Numbered from the stretch's first letter, positions 52,970 through 62,663 are shown. The stretch is 64,000 nt of DNA from Xylanimonas protaetiae (GCF_004135385.1 NZ_CP035493.1:1240001-1304000), one strand, 5' to 3'. The notes: generated from the letters alone by a model not told the origin. Program-made: numbers and translations.

Positions 52970-53833
52970 GTGCCTACCACCACCGCCACGATCGACGTGC
53001 CCGGCGCCGTCGTCACCTACGACGTCCACGAGCCCGAGATGCCGTCGGGCGTCCGCCCGCTGTTCGTCGTCGGCAGCCCTATGGGCGCCGGCGGCTTCGC
53101 GACCCTGATCAGCCACTTTACCGACCGCACCGTCGTCACGTACGACCCGCCGGGCGCCGACCGGTCCACCCTCACGGGCACCGGGCCCGACCCGGACCCG
53201 ATGAACCGCGGCGCGGTGCTGCACGCCGTCGCCCAGGCCGTCGGGCAGGGCCCGTACGACTTCTTCGGGTCGAGCGGCGGTGCCGTCGACGGGCTGGCGT
53301 GGGTCCAGCAGTTCCACGAGGACCTCGCCACGGCCGTCCTGCACGAGCCGCCGCTGGCCAAGGTGCTGCCCGACAGCGACGTCATGGCCGCCGCGATGGA
53401 CGACGTCCACACCACCTACGAGGCGCACGGCTTCGGCGCGGGCATGGCCAGGTTCATCGCGCTCGTCTCCGTCCAGGGCGAGATCGACGGCGACTACCTC
53501 GCCCGGCCCGCCCCCGACCCGGCCGCGTTCGGCCTGCCTGCTGACGACGACGGGACCCGCGGCGACGCCCTGCTGGGCGTGAACATGAAGACCATGCAGC
53601 ACTGGCTGCCCGCCTTCGCCTCGGTGCGGGCGGCGTCGACGCACGTGATCCCTGCCTACGGCGAGGACTCGGGCGAGACGATGGCGGCGCGTGCCGCGCG
53701 GGCGCTCGGCGACGAGCTCGGGCTGGAGCCCGCCGTCTTCCCCGGCGACCACGGCGCCTTCCAGGGCGGCGAGTACGGGTTCGTCGGCAAGCCTGACGCG
53801 TTCGCGGCCCGGCTCCGGGAGCTGCTCGGCTGA
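52970..53833 (+). CDS. Alpha/beta-hydrolase
   Basis: A 287-residue hydrolase. The oxyanion region is VVGSPMGAGG, the nucleophile elbow GSSGGAVDG, and the catalytic His is in PGDHGAFQGGEYG. AAGGAG precedes the GTG at 52970. The substrate is unknown. It is divergent from the MFS gene, with a 93-bp gap. Confidence 0.85.
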   Translation: MPTTTATIDVPGAVVTYDVHEPEMPSGVRPLFVVGSPMGAGGFATLISHFTDRTVVTYDPPGADRSTLTGTGPDPDPMNRGAVLHAVAQAVGQGPYDFFGSSGGAVDGLAWVQQFHEDLATAVLHEPPLAKVLPDSDVMAAAMDDVHTTYEAHGFGAGMARFIALVSVQGEIDGDYLARPAPDPAAFGLPADDDGTRGDALLGVNMKTMQHWLPAFASVRAASTHVIPAYGEDSGETMAARAARALGDELGLEPAVFPGDHGAFQGGEYGFVGKPDAFAARLRELLG

Positions 53834-53879
53834 GAGCCGACAGCGCACGCCGCCCCGTGCCGAACTGCGCCGTCGTCGC

Positions 53880-53885
53880 TAGGTT
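53880..53885 (+). promoter_or_regulatory. -10 box of the DUF308-lipase gene
   Basis: TAGGTT ends 6 nt before the ATG at 53892, consistent with a leaderless transcript. Confidence 0.5.
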
Positions 53886-53891
53886 CGGCCC

Positions 53892-55670
53892 ATGAGTCCC
53901 GTCCGTCTGCACCGCCCGGGGGTCGAGGGGTGGCTGCGGCGGGCACCCGGCGCGGTCGTCGTCGCGGTCGCGGTGCTGCTCGTCGTCGGCGGTCTCGTGC
54001 TCGCCGTCCGTCCGCTCACGTCCCTCGTGCTCCTCGCCGTCACGGTCGGCGTGGCGTGCGTCCTGACCGGGGCGGCGGACGTCGCCGACGCCGGTCGGCC
54101 GCGCTGGAGGCGGGCGCTCGCCGTCGTGTGGGTGCTGGTCGGTGTGCTGCTGCTGGCCCGGCTCGAGACGGCCGTCGCGCTCCTGCCTCTCGTGGTCGCC
54201 CTGCTGCTCGTGGCCGGCGCCGTCGCTGCTGCGGGCGACGCGTTCGCGCGCGGCGCGGGCCGCGGGGAGCGGGCGCTGGCAGCCGCGTGGGCGCTGGCCC
54301 AGGTGGCGCTCGCGGTGCTCGCGCTGCTCTGGCGCGACGCGACCGTGGTGCTCGCCGCTCTCGTCTTCGCCCTACGCACGACGGCGTTCGGCGTCCTCCT
54401 GCTGTGGCGTCACGCGCGAGGCCGCAGGCCGATCCCGCCGGCACCGCGCCCTCGCCGGATCGCCGACGGAGTGCGGTGGGCGGCCGCCGCGCTGCTCGTC
54501 GTCGCCGTCGTCGGCACGCTCGCCGTGAGCCGCCAGCTCCGGTCGCACGACGTCGCCGTCCCCGCCCTCTACGACACGCCTGCTCAGGTGCCCGGCCAGC
54601 CCGGGCGGCTGCTGCGTGACGGGGACTTCCCCGGCCAGGCGCCGGCCGGGGCGACCGTCCGCCGGATCCTCTACACGACGACGGACGCCCATGGCGCCCC
54701 GGCGGTCGCGAGCGGGCTCGTCGTCGCGCCGACGACGCCGCCGCCCGGCCCACGTCCCGTCGTCGCCTGGAACCACGGCACCACGGGCATCGCCCGGGCG
54801 TGCGCCCCGAGCCTGCTCGAGAACGGTGCGACGGCCGAGTCGATCCCCGCGGTCGACGAGGCGGTCGCGGCCGGGTGGGTCGTCGTCGCGACCGACTACT
54901 CCGGCCAGGGCGCCGAGGGCATCTTCCCCTACCTCATCGGCGAGGGGGAGGCGCGCTCGTCGCTCGACGCCGTCCGGGCCGCGCACGAGCTTCCCGGGCT
55001 CGACCTCGGCGACCAGGTCGCCGTGTGGGGGCACTCGCAGGGCGGGCACGCCGCCCTGTGGACGGCGGCGCTGGCGTCGTCGTACGCACCCGAGCTCGAC
55101 GTCGTCGGCACCGCCGCGATCTCCCCGGCCGCCGAGCCGCGGGCGCTCGCGCGGCGGCTGCTGGAGCCGCCGTCGTCGGCGCTGCTGTCCGTCGCCGTGG
55201 CCTGGGTGCTGCTGCCGTACAGCGCGACGTACGACGACGTCGACCTCGACGCGCACGTGCCGCTGCCCGCGCGGCCGCTCGTGCGGGAGATGTCGCAGCG
55301 CTGCACGTCGCAGCCGGGACTGATCGTGTCAGCGCTCGCCGGGGCCGGGGTCGCGGCGGCGCAGCCGCTGTACCGGGGCGACCTCACGGGCGGCGCCGTC
55401 GGGGCGCGCCTGGGGCAGAACGCGACCGACGGGCCCTTCGGGGCGCCGCTCCTGCTGGCCTGGGGGAGCGAGGACGAGGTGATCCCCGCCGACCTCCAGC
55501 ACGACTACGTCGCGCGGCTGTGCGCGGCCGGCGTGCCGCTGGAGCAGACCGAGCTGCCGGGGCTGTCCCACATGGGCGTGGTGCTGCCGGGGTCGCCGCT
55601 GCTGCCCGAGCTCATGACGTGGACCGAGGCACGGTTCGCCGGGGCGCCGGCACCGCCGTCGGGCTGCTGA
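53892..55670 (+). CDS. Membrane-tethered secretory lipase with HdeD/DUF308-like N-terminus
   Basis: A 592-residue two-part protein. Residues about 15-175 form six hydrophobic helices in a DUF308/HdeD-like layout. A seventh helix lies near residues 196-212. The rest is a secretory-lipase alpha/beta-hydrolase with NHGTTG, the Ser elbow GHSQGGHAA, WGSEDEVIP and GLSHMG. The enzyme is probably displayed outside the membrane and acts on lipids or esters. It ends in front of a bidirectional hairpin. Confidence 0.82.
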   Translation: MSPVRLHRPGVEGWLRRAPGAVVVAVAVLLVVGGLVLAVRPLTSLVLLAVTVGVACVLTGAADVADAGRPRWRRALAVVWVLVGVLLLARLETAVALLPLVVALLLVAGAVAAAGDAFARGAGRGERALAAAWALAQVALAVLALLWRDATVVLAALVFALRTTAFGVLLLWRHARGRRPIPPAPRPRRIADGVRWAAAALLVVAVVGTLAVSRQLRSHDVAVPALYDTPAQVPGQPGRLLRDGDFPGQAPAGATVRRILYTTTDAHGAPAVASGLVVAPTTPPPGPRPVVAWNHGTTGIARACAPSLLENGATAESIPAVDEAVAAGWVVVATDYSGQGAEGIFPYLIGEGEARSSLDAVRAAHELPGLDLGDQVAVWGHSQGGHAALWTAALASSYAPELDVVGTAAISPAAEPRALARRLLEPPSSALLSVAVAWVLLPYSATYDDVDLDAHVPLPARPLVREMSQRCTSQPGLIVSALAGAGVAAAQPLYRGDLTGGAVGARLGQNATDGPFGAPLLLAWGSEDEVIPADLQHDYVARLCAAGVPLEQTELPGLSHMGVVLPGSPLLPELMTWTEARFAGAPAPPSGC

Positions 55671-55700
55671 CCAGCACCCCGGGGGAGGACGTGGGCCGAC

Positions 55701-55748
55701 GGCTCGGGGCCCGGCCGTGCGACAGGAAGCACGACCGGACCCCGAGCC
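55701..55748. terminator. Bidirectional terminator between lipase and phospholipase genes
   Basis: Two 20-nt arms (55701-55720 and 55729-55748) pair with two G-T positions around an 8-nt loop, between convergent genes. Confidence 0.75.
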
Positions 55749-55765
55749 CGGCCCAGGAGCGGGGC

Positions 55766-57421
55766 TCAGCCCTTCTTGGCCAGCCCGGCCGGCAGCACCG
55801 GCGTGACCGACGCGACCGAGCCGTCCTCGTTGAGGAGGACCTGCGGCGCCTTCTTGTGGGCCGCCTCGTTGAAGTCGAACATGCCGTCCAGCGACCCGGC
55901 TGTCGTGTCGAACGACGCGTCACCGATGGTGCCGAGCCTCCAGTTCTCCTCGATGAACTTCACGACCGAGGCCTGCGTGGTCTCCGTGTGGTCCACGTAG
56001 TTCTGCTTCGCGTAGGGCGAGATCACGAGCAGCGGCAGGCGCTGCGACGGGCCGCAGCGGTCGGCGTAGCCGCCGAGCACCGTGGACACCGACGAGCAGA
56101 GCGTCGTGTCGGCCGAGCCGGCGCCACCGTTGGAGACCTCGGGGGCGACATGGTCGTACCAGCCGTCCGAGTCGTCGTACGCGATGACGACGGCGGTCGA
56201 CTCCCAGTCGGGCGACTGCTGGAGCAGGTTGATCTCGCGGACCAGGAAGTCCTGCTCGTCCGTCGGGTCGGAGTAGGCGGCGTGGCCGTCCTGGTACTCG
56301 GCGGCCTTCACGTACGAGACGGCAGGCAGGGCGCCGGACTTCGCGGCCTGCTCGAAGAGCGACAGGTCGTACTGGTGGTTCGCCCGGTCGGTCTGGCCGA
56401 CGGCCTTGGTGGGGGCCAGGTGGTGCGGGTTCGACGTCGACTTGTAGTACGCGAACGGGTTGTGGTGCGGCGAGTAGTCCTTCGAGGACCCGCCGGCGAC
56501 GTTCACGTGCGTGGTGTCGCACAGCGCGTAGCCGGTCGCCGAGTCGGCGGCCGACGTCGACGGGGCGAAGCCGCCCTGGAACCAGCCCCAGGTCAGGCCC
56601 TTGGCGTTGAGCAGGTCACCGACGTTCTTGCCCTGCATGCCGACGAGGGCCGACGTGGACGTGTGGTTGTTGTCCGCGCAGTCGTCGAACACCGGGTCAG
56701 GGTCGCCCGTCACGGTGCCCACGCCGTCGGAGTCGGGGTCGGCGACGGCGGTCGAGGTCTTCAGGAGCGCACCGGTCTTCGGGTCGAAGGCCTGGCCGCC
56801 GTGCGTCTGGCCGGAGACCACGTTGAGGGCGCCCGGGGTGGACGGGCCGAACGTGGCGTCCCAGCTGTTGTCGCTCATGGCGAAGTGCTGGGCATAGTTC
56901 CACAGCGCGGTGACGGTGTTTCCGTCGTAGTAGTCCATGACCAGGCCCGGCTCGCCGAACAGGCCGGAACACGTGTCGACGTTCGTCTTCTGGACGAACT
57001 GGTCCATCGCGCCGCCGTTCAGCGCGTTCTGCTCCGGCGTGTAGCCGTGGTTCTGGTCGCACGTCACGGCCTCGTCGGGCGTGAGGCGCTGCGGCGTGTA
57101 GAGGTTCGGGTTCTTCTCGATGAGGCCCGCCGCACCCATCGTGTCGGCCTTCGGGGTGCCCGCGGCTGCCTTGAAGGCGGTGCCGTCCGTGTTGGCGGCG
57201 TCCGGGTAGGTGCCGAAGTAGTGGTCGAACGAGACGTTCTCGTCGAACAGGACGACGACGTGCTTGATCGGCGTCGTCGTCTTGTCCGACGACGCGCCGT
57301 TGTTCGGGTGGCCGAGCGCGACGCCCGGGGCGAACAGGCCGCCCGCGAGCGCGAGACCCGCGACGGCCGCCGTCCCCACGGACGCATAGCGCCCGCGAGA
57401 GGTGGAGAGCAGACCCTGCAT
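55766..57421 (-). CDS. Secreted phosphoesterase (phospholipase C / acid phosphatase family)
   Basis: A 551-residue exported protein with a signal peptide ending near ALG at residue 37. KHVVVLFDENVSFDHYFGTYP is the metal-binding start of the phosphoesterase family, and DDSDGWYDHVAP and LPLLVISPYAKQNYVDH complete the active site. It cleaves phospholipid head groups or phosphate monoesters outside the cell. It lies 61 bp after efeB on the same strand, with its own ribosome site (GAAAGG), so co-transcription is possible but not certain. Confidence 0.9.
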   Translation of the reverse strand: MQGLLSTSRGRYASVGTAAVAGLALAGGLFAPGVALGHPNNGASSDKTTTPIKHVVVLFDENVSFDHYFGTYPDAANTDGTAFKAAAGTPKADTMGAAGLIEKNPNLYTPQRLTPDEAVTCDQNHGYTPEQNALNGGAMDQFVQKTNVDTCSGLFGEPGLVMDYYDGNTVTALWNYAQHFAMSDNSWDATFGPSTPGALNVVSGQTHGGQAFDPKTGALLKTSTAVADPDSDGVGTVTGDPDPVFDDCADNNHTSTSALVGMQGKNVGDLLNAKGLTWGWFQGGFAPSTSAADSATGYALCDTTHVNVAGGSSKDYSPHHNPFAYYKSTSNPHHLAPTKAVGQTDRANHQYDLSLFEQAAKSGALPAVSYVKAAEYQDGHAAYSDPTDEQDFLVREINLLQQSPDWESTAVVIAYDDSDGWYDHVAPEVSNGGAGSADTTLCSSVSTVLGGYADRCGPSQRLPLLVISPYAKQNYVDHTETTQASVVKFIEENWRLGTIGDASFDTTAGSLDGMFDFNEAAHKKAPQVLLNEDGSVASVTPVLPAGLAKKG

Positions 57422-57482
57422 GGGTGTGCCTTTCTGTACTCAGGTGGCAGCCGCGTCCGCCGTGGCGCGGGCGCGGCGGAGG

Positions 57483-58895
57483 TCAGGCGAGCAGGCCGCT
57501 GGCGTACCAGTCGTCCGCCGCCAGGACCCCGGGGAGGGCGAAGAAGTACCCGCCCCCGACCGGGGAGACGTAGTCGACGAGGGGTTCGCCCGCGAGCCGG
57601 TTCTGCACGGCGACGAACTGCCTGTCGAGGTCCTGGACGAAGCACACGAACACGAGCCCGACGTCGAGCGTCCCGCTCGCGTCCGAGCCGTTGTCGTACG
57701 AGTACGGGCGCCGCAGCATCCGCATCGCCTCGCTGCCGGGCGTGCGCGGGCCCGCCAGGCGGATGTGCGCGTCGAGCTTGATCGCGTCGCCCGTCGGGTC
57801 GGCGGCGTAGTCGGGCACGTCGTCCTCGTGCGAGCCCGTCAGCGGGGCGCCCGTGTCCCGGCGCCGGCCGATCATCTGCTCCTGCTCGTCGAGCGTGACC
57901 CGGTCCCAGAACTCCACGAACATGCGCGTCGTGCGCACCACGTGGTAGCTGCCGCCCGCGGCCCACGCGGGCTCGACGGCGTCGGGCAGGTCGTCCGGCC
58001 GCATGCCGAACGCGCGGGCGGCCTGGTCGTCGAGCGGCGTCGTGGGGCCCGCCGTCGTCCAGACGACGTCGGCCATGGCGTCGGCGCTCGCGGTGGGCGG
58101 GTTGACGGTGCCGTCCTTGAAGCCGAGCAGGTTGCGCGGGGCGCCCGACGGGCGGGCCGGCGGCAGGAACCCGTCCTGCCGCCACCGCAGCGCGAGCGCC
58201 CCGCGCGTGGCGCGCAGCAGCTCGCGGACGGCGTGGAGCACGGTGTCCCGCTCGTCGGCGCACACCTGGAGCAGCAGGTCGCCGTCGCAGGTCGCGCGGT
58301 CGAGGTCGTCGTCGGGGAACGTGTCCATGACCCGCAGGCGGGCGGGCTTGCCGGCGGCGAGGCCGAACCGGTCGTCGAACAGCGAGGCGCCCACCGAGAC
58401 CGTGACGGTCAGCCCGTCGGTGTCCTTCGGCGTCGGCACCACGCCGAGGATCCCGTTGTCCGACGGCGGCGCGCCCGGTCCGGCGGCCGGCGCGACGCCG
58501 CCCCCGGCGAGCAGGCGGGCGGCCGCGGTGAGGGTCTGGAAGGTCTGCGCGAGCTCGTCGCGCGTGGCAACGACGACGTCGAGCGCGAGGAAGGCGGCCG
58601 CCCGCTGGGCGGGCGTGGTGATCCCGGCCTGGTGCGGGCCGTGGAACGGGACGACGGCGGGGACGTGGCCGTGCGTGGCGCCGGTGTGCTCGGAGCCGGG
58701 CGGCTCCGTCGAGCCCTGCGACTCCGTGGAGGCGGAGGCGTGCAGCGGGGAGGCGTGCGGGGCGGCGGCCGCGCCGGAGGCCACCGCGCCCAGGCCCAGG
58801 GCGCCCGCGGCGCCGACGACGCCGCGCAGGAACCCGCGCCGGCCGACGTGGGCGGGACACCCGCCTGTCATGGGGGTCGCGTCGCTCGCGGTCAT
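57483..58895 (-). CDS. efeB: EfeB: Tat-exported DyP-type haem peroxidase / deferrochelatase
   Basis: A 470-residue DyP peroxidase. A twin-arginine signal (RRGFLRG, R19-R20) precedes a hydrophobic segment, and GFKDGTVNP contains the GxxDG catalytic Asp. A His-containing linker (SEHTGATHGHVPAV) lies after the signal. It is folded with haem before export and takes part in iron uptake, either by oxidising Fe(II) or freeing iron from haem. Its ATG overlaps the efeO stop (ATGA). Confidence 0.93.
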   Translation of the reverse strand: MTASDATPMTGGCPAHVGRRGFLRGVVGAAGALGLGAVASGAAAAPHASPLHASASTESQGSTEPPGSEHTGATHGHVPAVVPFHGPHQAGITTPAQRAAAFLALDVVVATRDELAQTFQTLTAAARLLAGGGVAPAAGPGAPPSDNGILGVVPTPKDTDGLTVTVSVGASLFDDRFGLAAGKPARLRVMDTFPDDDLDRATCDGDLLLQVCADERDTVLHAVRELLRATRGALALRWRQDGFLPPARPSGAPRNLLGFKDGTVNPPTASADAMADVVWTTAGPTTPLDDQAARAFGMRPDDLPDAVEPAWAAGGSYHVVRTTRMFVEFWDRVTLDEQEQMIGRRRDTGAPLTGSHEDDVPDYAADPTGDAIKLDAHIRLAGPRTPGSEAMRMLRRPYSYDNGSDASGTLDVGLVFVCFVQDLDRQFVAVQNRLAGEPLVDYVSPVGGGYFFALPGVLAADDWYASGLLA

Positions 58896-60193
58896 GGGTG
58901 CCTCCTCGGCTCCGTCGTCGCCGCGACGCGCGCCAGCGGCTCGAGGGCCGCGTCGAGGCGGGCGTCGAGCAGCTCGCGTTCAGGGGGAGTGAGCGCGGGC
59001 AGGGGCGTCCAGCCCGTCTCGCCCGCGGGGACGTCGTGGTGGAAGGCCGCGACGACGGCGGCCAGGTCGTCGAGGGCGCCGTCGACGACCGCGAGCTCGT
59101 CGCCCCCGTCGTCGGGCCCGCTGTTGTCTGGCGCGTCGGACCCGGCGCCGTCGTCGGACCCGGCGCCGTCGGCCCCGGCGTCGCCCGCCTCGGTGGCGAG
59201 GACCGGGCGGAGCTGGTCGATCGCCGCGCGGGAGCCGTCGACGGCGGCCGCGACCTCGGCGAGCGTCGTGCCCGACGGGCCGTCGGCCGCGCCGGACAGG
59301 GTGATGCGCTGGACGTCCTCGAGGATCTCGTGCGCGCGCAGCCCCAGCTCCAGGGGGTCCATGCGCGGGTCCTGCAGTTGCGTGACGAGCTCGCCGACGT
59401 CGGAGGCCAGCCGCTGGGTCGCGGGGCTGGCGGCGCGTGCGACGTCGGCGTCGGAGCCCGCGCCGGCGCCCGGCCACAGCAGCGCCTCGACCTGTCGGAA
59501 CCCGGTGGTCGAGGTGGCGGCCGAGACCCCGCGCGGGGGCAGCCCGTCGATCGCCTCGCCCAGGTCGCCGAACGCCCCGTACGCCGCACCGAGCGTGCCG
59601 TAGGTGGTGTGCGCGTCGAGCCAGTCGTGGCGCGCGGCCGCGAGGTCGCCGCGCGCGGCGTCGGCGTCGAGCGCTGTGACCTGCTGCGCGAGCCTCTGCG
59701 CGCGGCCGAGCGCCCAGGCCGAGTAGGCCTGCGTGGCCGGGACCAGGTCGGCCTGGCTGAGCAGGACGATGCTCGGCGTGGCCCCGGCAGCGTGGCCGGT
59801 CACGGTGACGGGCGCGCCGAGCACGGGCTCCTCGTCGGCCTGGAGACAGACGAACCGGTACGCGCCGCCGTCGAGCCGCACCGACGCCGACGCGGTGGCT
59901 CCCGCCCCGATCGCGTCGAGCACCAGGGAGGTGCGCGGCATGGCCTGCGTGTCCTGGAGGTACACGCTCATGCCGGTGGTCGCGGTGTTGGCGACGGCAA
60001 AGGTCAGGTCGCCGGCCGTGCCGCCGTCCCAGCCGAGCCCGCAGTCGTCCGGGCCGGCGCTCACGGGGATGCCGGTGGCGGCGTCGTCAGCCGCGGGGGT
60101 GGCGGCGCCGGGCCCGCCGCACGCGGCGAGCAGGAGCACGACGCCGGTGGCGAGGAGCGACCGTCGGGTCGCGCCCTGTCCGTGTCGCCGCAC
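58892..60193 (-). CDS. efeO: EfeO: iron-uptake lipoprotein with imelysin (M75) domain
   Basis: A 433-residue lipoprotein with lipobox LAAC (Cys25). A cupredoxin-like domain (FAVANTATTGMSVYLQD) is followed by an imelysin domain with LGLRAHEILEDVQRITLSG. A DG/SD-rich acidic loop near residue 340 may bind metal. It delivers iron to the EfeU permease, yet no efeU is present in this window. It overlaps efeB by 4 nt and lies 172 bp after the copper ATPase gene. Confidence 0.92.
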   Translation of the reverse strand: MRRHGQGATRRSLLATGVVLLLAACGGPGAATPAADDAATGIPVSAGPDDCGLGWDGGTAGDLTFAVANTATTGMSVYLQDTQAMPRTSLVLDAIGAGATASASVRLDGGAYRFVCLQADEEPVLGAPVTVTGHAAGATPSIVLLSQADLVPATQAYSAWALGRAQRLAQQVTALDADAARGDLAAARHDWLDAHTTYGTLGAAYGAFGDLGEAIDGLPPRGVSAATSTTGFRQVEALLWPGAGAGSDADVARAASPATQRLASDVGELVTQLQDPRMDPLELGLRAHEILEDVQRITLSGAADGPSGTTLAEVAAAVDGSRAAIDQLRPVLATEAGDAGADGAGSDDGAGSDAPDNSGPDDGGDELAVVDGALDDLAAVVAAFHHDVPAGETGWTPLPALTPPERELLDARLDAALEPLARVAATTEPRRHP

Positions 60194-60298
60194 CGCCCGT
60201 CCTCCCGTCGCGGCGGCCCCGGTGGCTGCGCCTGGGTGAACCTACGGCCGCCGAGCGGCGCCTCCGGGGAGTTTGCCGAGAGTTCCCTCGTCTGGCAC

Positions 60299-60323
60299 CA
60301 ATTGTTTGCTGGAGCAACAGTTG
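60299..60323. promoter_or_regulatory. Imperfect inverted repeat upstream of efeO
   Basis: CAATTGTT and AACAGTTG face each other, with further pairing of GCT and AGC near the centre. It lies about 105 bp before the efeO start in an AT-rich patch. It does not match a DtxR/IdeR box that I know. Confidence 0.35.
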
Positions 60324-60365
60324 ATGGTCAGGGAGCGCGCAGGGTGCTCCCAGGCGCGGGCCGCC

Positions 60366-62657
60366 TCAGCCCGTGACCGCCCCGGGGCGCAGGTCCAGGC
60401 GGCGCAGGAGCTGCGCGTTCGCCGCGACCACGATGGTGGACACCGACATGAGCAGCGCCCCGACCTCCATGGGCAGGACGAACCCGACGCCCGCGAGCAC
60501 GCCCGCGGCGAGCGGCACCGCGGCGAGGTTGTAGCCCGCGGCCCACCACAGGTTCTGCCGCATCGTGCGGTACCCGGCCCGCGACAGCTCGATGACCGAC
60601 AGCACCGACCGCGGGTCGTCGGACGCGAGGATCACCCCCGCCGACGCGATCGCCACGTCCGTGCCCGCGCCGATCGCGATGCCGACGTCGGCCTGCGCGA
60701 GCGCGGGCGCGTCGTTCACGCCGTCGCCCACCATGGCGACCGTGCGACCCGCTCGCTGCAGCTCGACGACGCGGGCCGCCTTGTGCTCCGGCCGCACGCC
60801 CGCGAACACCTGGTCGATGCCTAGCTCGGCGGCGACGGCGCGCGCGACGGGCTCGGCGTCGCCCGTGATCATCACCGTGCGGACGCCTCGGCGGTGCAGC
60901 GCGTCGGCGGCGGCGCGTGCCTGCGGGCGCACCTCGTCGGCCAGGGCGAGCGCCCCGACGACGACGCCGTCGACCAGCACGTGCAGCACGATCGCGCCGC
61001 GTTCCGACCACGTCGCGGTCTCCCCGAGCGGGTCCAGCCCGCGATCGGCGAGCAGGTTCGGGCCGCCGACGGCGACCTCCTGCCCGTCGACGTCGGCGCG
61101 GACGCCCACGGCCGTCGACGACGAGAACCCGGAAGCCGTCGGGACGGCGAGGCCCCTCGCGCGCGCCGCCTCGACGACCGCCGTGGCGAGCGGGTGCTGC
61201 GAGTCCGCCTCGGCGGACGCGGCGAGCGCGAGCACCCGGTCCGCGGCGAGGGCGGGCACCCGGTCCGCGGCGGGGCCGCGGTGGCCGGGGTCGTCGGGAC
61301 CGCCCCGCGGGTCCCGTGGCGCGGGCTTCACCAGCGGGGCGGCGACGACGTCGTGCACCACGGGCCGACCGGCCGTGAGCGTGCCGGTCTTGTCGAACAG
61401 GACGGCGTCGACGGAGCGCATGCGCTCGAGCGCCGCGCGATCCTTGACCAGCACGCCCGCGCGGGCGGCGCGCTCGGTCGAGATCGACACGACGAGCGGG
61501 ATCGCCAGGCCGAGCGCGTGGGGGCACGCGATGACGAGCACCGTGATCGCGCGGATCACGGCGTCGGACGGCGTCCCCAGGACGGTCCACGCGACGGCTG
61601 TGACGACGGCCGCCCCGACGGCGAACCAGAACAGCAGCGCGGCCGCGCGGTCGGCGAGGAGCTGCGCGCGCGTCGTCGACGACTGCGCGTCGGCGACGAG
61701 CCGCCGGATGCCGGCCAGCGCCGTCTGCTCCCCGACGGCGGTGACGCGCACACGCAGCGCATCGTCGGTGGCGACGGTCCCGGCGACGACGCGGTCGTCG
61801 ACGCCCCGGGCGACCGGCCGCGACTCGCCGGTGATCATCGACTCGTCGACGTCGGCCGCCCCCGCGACCACGTCGCCGTCGGCGGGGACGCGCCCGCCGG
61901 GCCGCACGACGACGACGTCGCCGACCACGAGCGCGGCCGGGGGCACCGTGACCGTGCCGTCGGGCGTGACCTTCTCGGCCTCGTCGGGCAGCAGCGCGGC
62001 GAGCGAGTCGAGCGCCGACGACGTCTGCGCGAGCGAGCGCATCTCGAGCCAGTGGCCCAGCAGCATGATCGCGACGAGGAGCGCGAGCTCCCACCAGAAG
62101 TCGAGGTCGCCGTCGAGCAGGCCGAGCGTCGCGCCCCACGACGCGACGAACGCGACCGTGATCGCCATCGCGACGAGCAGCATCATCCCGGGGCGGCGGG
62201 AGCGGACCTCGCCCACGGCCCCGGTGAGGAACGGGCGGCCGCCCCAGGCGTAGACGACCGTGCCGAGCACGGGGGAGACCCAGCCGAGCCACGGCCACAT
62301 CGGCAGCCCGTAGCCGAGCAGGGTCGCGAACATGTGGCTCAGCAGGACCGTCGGGACCGCGAGGGCGAGGGCGATCCAGAAGAGGCGGCGGTAGAGGAGG
62401 GCGTGGTGGCCGGCGTGGCCCGTGTGCCCCTCAGGGCCGGCGTGCATGTCGTGACCCGTGTGCGCGTCGTGCGCCTCGTGGTCACCGTGGTCGTGGCTCG
62501 GATGGTCGGTGCGTCCGGCGGCGGAGCCTCCGTGGTCTCCGTGGCCGGTCGCCGTCGCGGCGCCGTGACCTGCGTGAACACCGTGCTCGACACCCTCGTG
62601 GTTCTCATGGGGGGTCCGAGCGCGCTGGTCCGTGTGGTCGTGCCTGGTGTTCACCAT
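60366..62657 (-). CDS. copB: CopB-type (P1B-3) copper-translocating ATPase
   Basis: A 763-residue P-type ATPase. The N-terminal 85 residues are rich in His, Gly and Asp (HDHGDHEAHDAHTGHDM) in place of CxxC domains. The ion motif is C378-P379-H380, typical of the P1B-3 group, instead of CPC. The phosphorylated D422 is in FDKTGTL, and GDGVNDAPALAQAD forms the hinge. It exports copper or silver at the expense of ATP. A CsoR-like operator overlaps its -10, and the ATG probably begins a leaderless mRNA. Confidence 0.92.
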   Translation of the reverse strand: MVNTRHDHTDQRARTPHENHEGVEHGVHAGHGAATATGHGDHGGSAAGRTDHPSHDHGDHEAHDAHTGHDMHAGPEGHTGHAGHHALLYRRLFWIALALAVPTVLLSHMFATLLGYGLPMWPWLGWVSPVLGTVVYAWGGRPFLTGAVGEVRSRRPGMMLLVAMAITVAFVASWGATLGLLDGDLDFWWELALLVAIMLLGHWLEMRSLAQTSSALDSLAALLPDEAEKVTPDGTVTVPPAALVVGDVVVVRPGGRVPADGDVVAGAADVDESMITGESRPVARGVDDRVVAGTVATDDALRVRVTAVGEQTALAGIRRLVADAQSSTTRAQLLADRAAALLFWFAVGAAVVTAVAWTVLGTPSDAVIRAITVLVIACPHALGLAIPLVVSISTERAARAGVLVKDRAALERMRSVDAVLFDKTGTLTAGRPVVHDVVAAPLVKPAPRDPRGGPDDPGHRGPAADRVPALAADRVLALAASAEADSQHPLATAVVEAARARGLAVPTASGFSSSTAVGVRADVDGQEVAVGGPNLLADRGLDPLGETATWSERGAIVLHVLVDGVVVGALALADEVRPQARAAADALHRRGVRTVMITGDAEPVARAVAAELGIDQVFAGVRPEHKAARVVELQRAGRTVAMVGDGVNDAPALAQADVGIAIGAGTDVAIASAGVILASDDPRSVLSVIELSRAGYRTMRQNLWWAAGYNLAAVPLAAGVLAGVGFVLPMEVGALLMSVSTIVVAANAQLLRRLDLRPGAVTG

Positions 62658-62663
62658 GCGTCG

